NCBI GenBank assembly: GCA_903865465.1
Contig: CAIPJU010001068.1
Coordinates: 1 to 7,440 of the forward strand
From: an uncultured Bacteroidota bacterium
GTDB lineage: Bacteria; Bacteroidota; Bacteroidia; Bacteroidales; VadinHA17
DNA length: 7,440 bases
Reading direction: 5' to 3'
The notes below the pieces were generated by a model. It searched no databases. It was not told the origin of the DNA and worked only from the letters and a program-made list of their open reading frames with translations. Shown here in pieces: positions 7,205-7,440 of this stretch. Each line of letters opens with the position of its first letter. The stretch's first letter is position 1. The position numbers were made by a program, and so were the translations under genes.

Positions 7205-7440
7205 ATGAAGAGTCTTATTCGTCCTCTTTTGTTTCTGGCGGCTGTAAGCGGAATACTGCTTCTTTCAGATCTGCATAACCGGAAGGAAGCAGTACATAAA
7301 AAGGAAAAAGTACGTATTGCTCTTTTTCGTTTCAACTCAAATAATATTCTGGAAGAGTCAGAAAGGGGCGTGCTAAACAGAATTCAGTCGTCTGATGAAT
7401 TCAGAAAGGGGAATATTGAAATCCGCCGGTATTGCGCTGA
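7205..7440 (+). CDS. Third ABC substrate-binding protein (3' end cut off by window)
   Basis: An open frame starts at the ATG 17 bp after the ATPase stop and runs off the right edge; 78 complete codons are visible. The N-terminus closely matches the second binding protein: 16 of the first 26 residues are identical without gaps, including VSGILL and the SDL-x-NR motif at the same residues (21-26). A charged linker (KEAVHKKEK) follows, then a first beta-strand VRIALFRFNSNN and ESERGVLNRIQ, which correspond to the start of the binding domain in the paralogue. As in the second protein there is no lipobox cysteine, so an N-terminal membrane anchor is likely. The NAQGD and STP landmarks would lie beyond or at the edge of the window and cannot be checked. 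Probably another TrpX/ABC_sub_bind-family protein in the same operon; whether it is full length or carries extra domains is unknown. Confidence 0.8.
   Translation, partial: MKSLIRPLLFLAAVSGILLLSDLHNRKEAVHKKEKVRIALFRFNSNNILEESERGVLNRIQSSDEFRKGNIEIRRYCA

Overview
The window looks like chromosomal DNA of a Bacteroidota (Bacteroidetes) bacterium, probably of the Bacteroidales/Marinilabiliales type. This is an inference from moderate-to-low GC, no visible purine-rich Shine-Dalgarno sequence before any start codon (the leaders are A/T-rich), and the style of the YgiQ-like and lipoprotein sequences. Coding density is very high. The only sizeable gap is a 127-bp divergent intergenic region. I see no mobile element, CRISPR array, tRNA or rRNA.

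Left part (1-2059): the 3' majority of a YgiQ-family radical SAM gene (+ strand, start lost off the left edge) runs tail-to-tail into a small minus-strand gene. That gene encodes a stand-alone protein related to the nucleoside 2-deoxyribosyltransferase fold. The two stop codons overlap, so no intergenic terminator is possible there.

Right part (2187 to the right edge): six tightly spaced + strand genes (gaps 6, 18, 19, 2 and 17 bp) form one apparent operon, which continues past the window. In order they are: a lipoprotein ABC substrate-binding protein of the TrpX/ABC_sub_bind family; a second, membrane-anchored binding protein of the same family; a 406-residue protein with an N-terminal STAS (anti-anti-sigma) domain and a C-terminal domain I do not recognise; an inner-membrane permease; an ABC ATPase; and the start of a third binding protein that resembles the second.

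Working model: the binding proteins capture a small solute at the outer face of the inner membrane. By family relationship this may be an aromatic amino acid or a related compound, but nothing in the window fixes the substrate. They deliver it to a homodimeric permease driven by a homodimeric ATPase. The STAS protein between the binding-protein and permease genes suggests that uptake is linked to a cytosolic partner-switching or regulatory step. The most notable points are this STAS insertion with its unassigned C-terminal domain, and the expanded set of binding proteins with two kinds of membrane anchoring.
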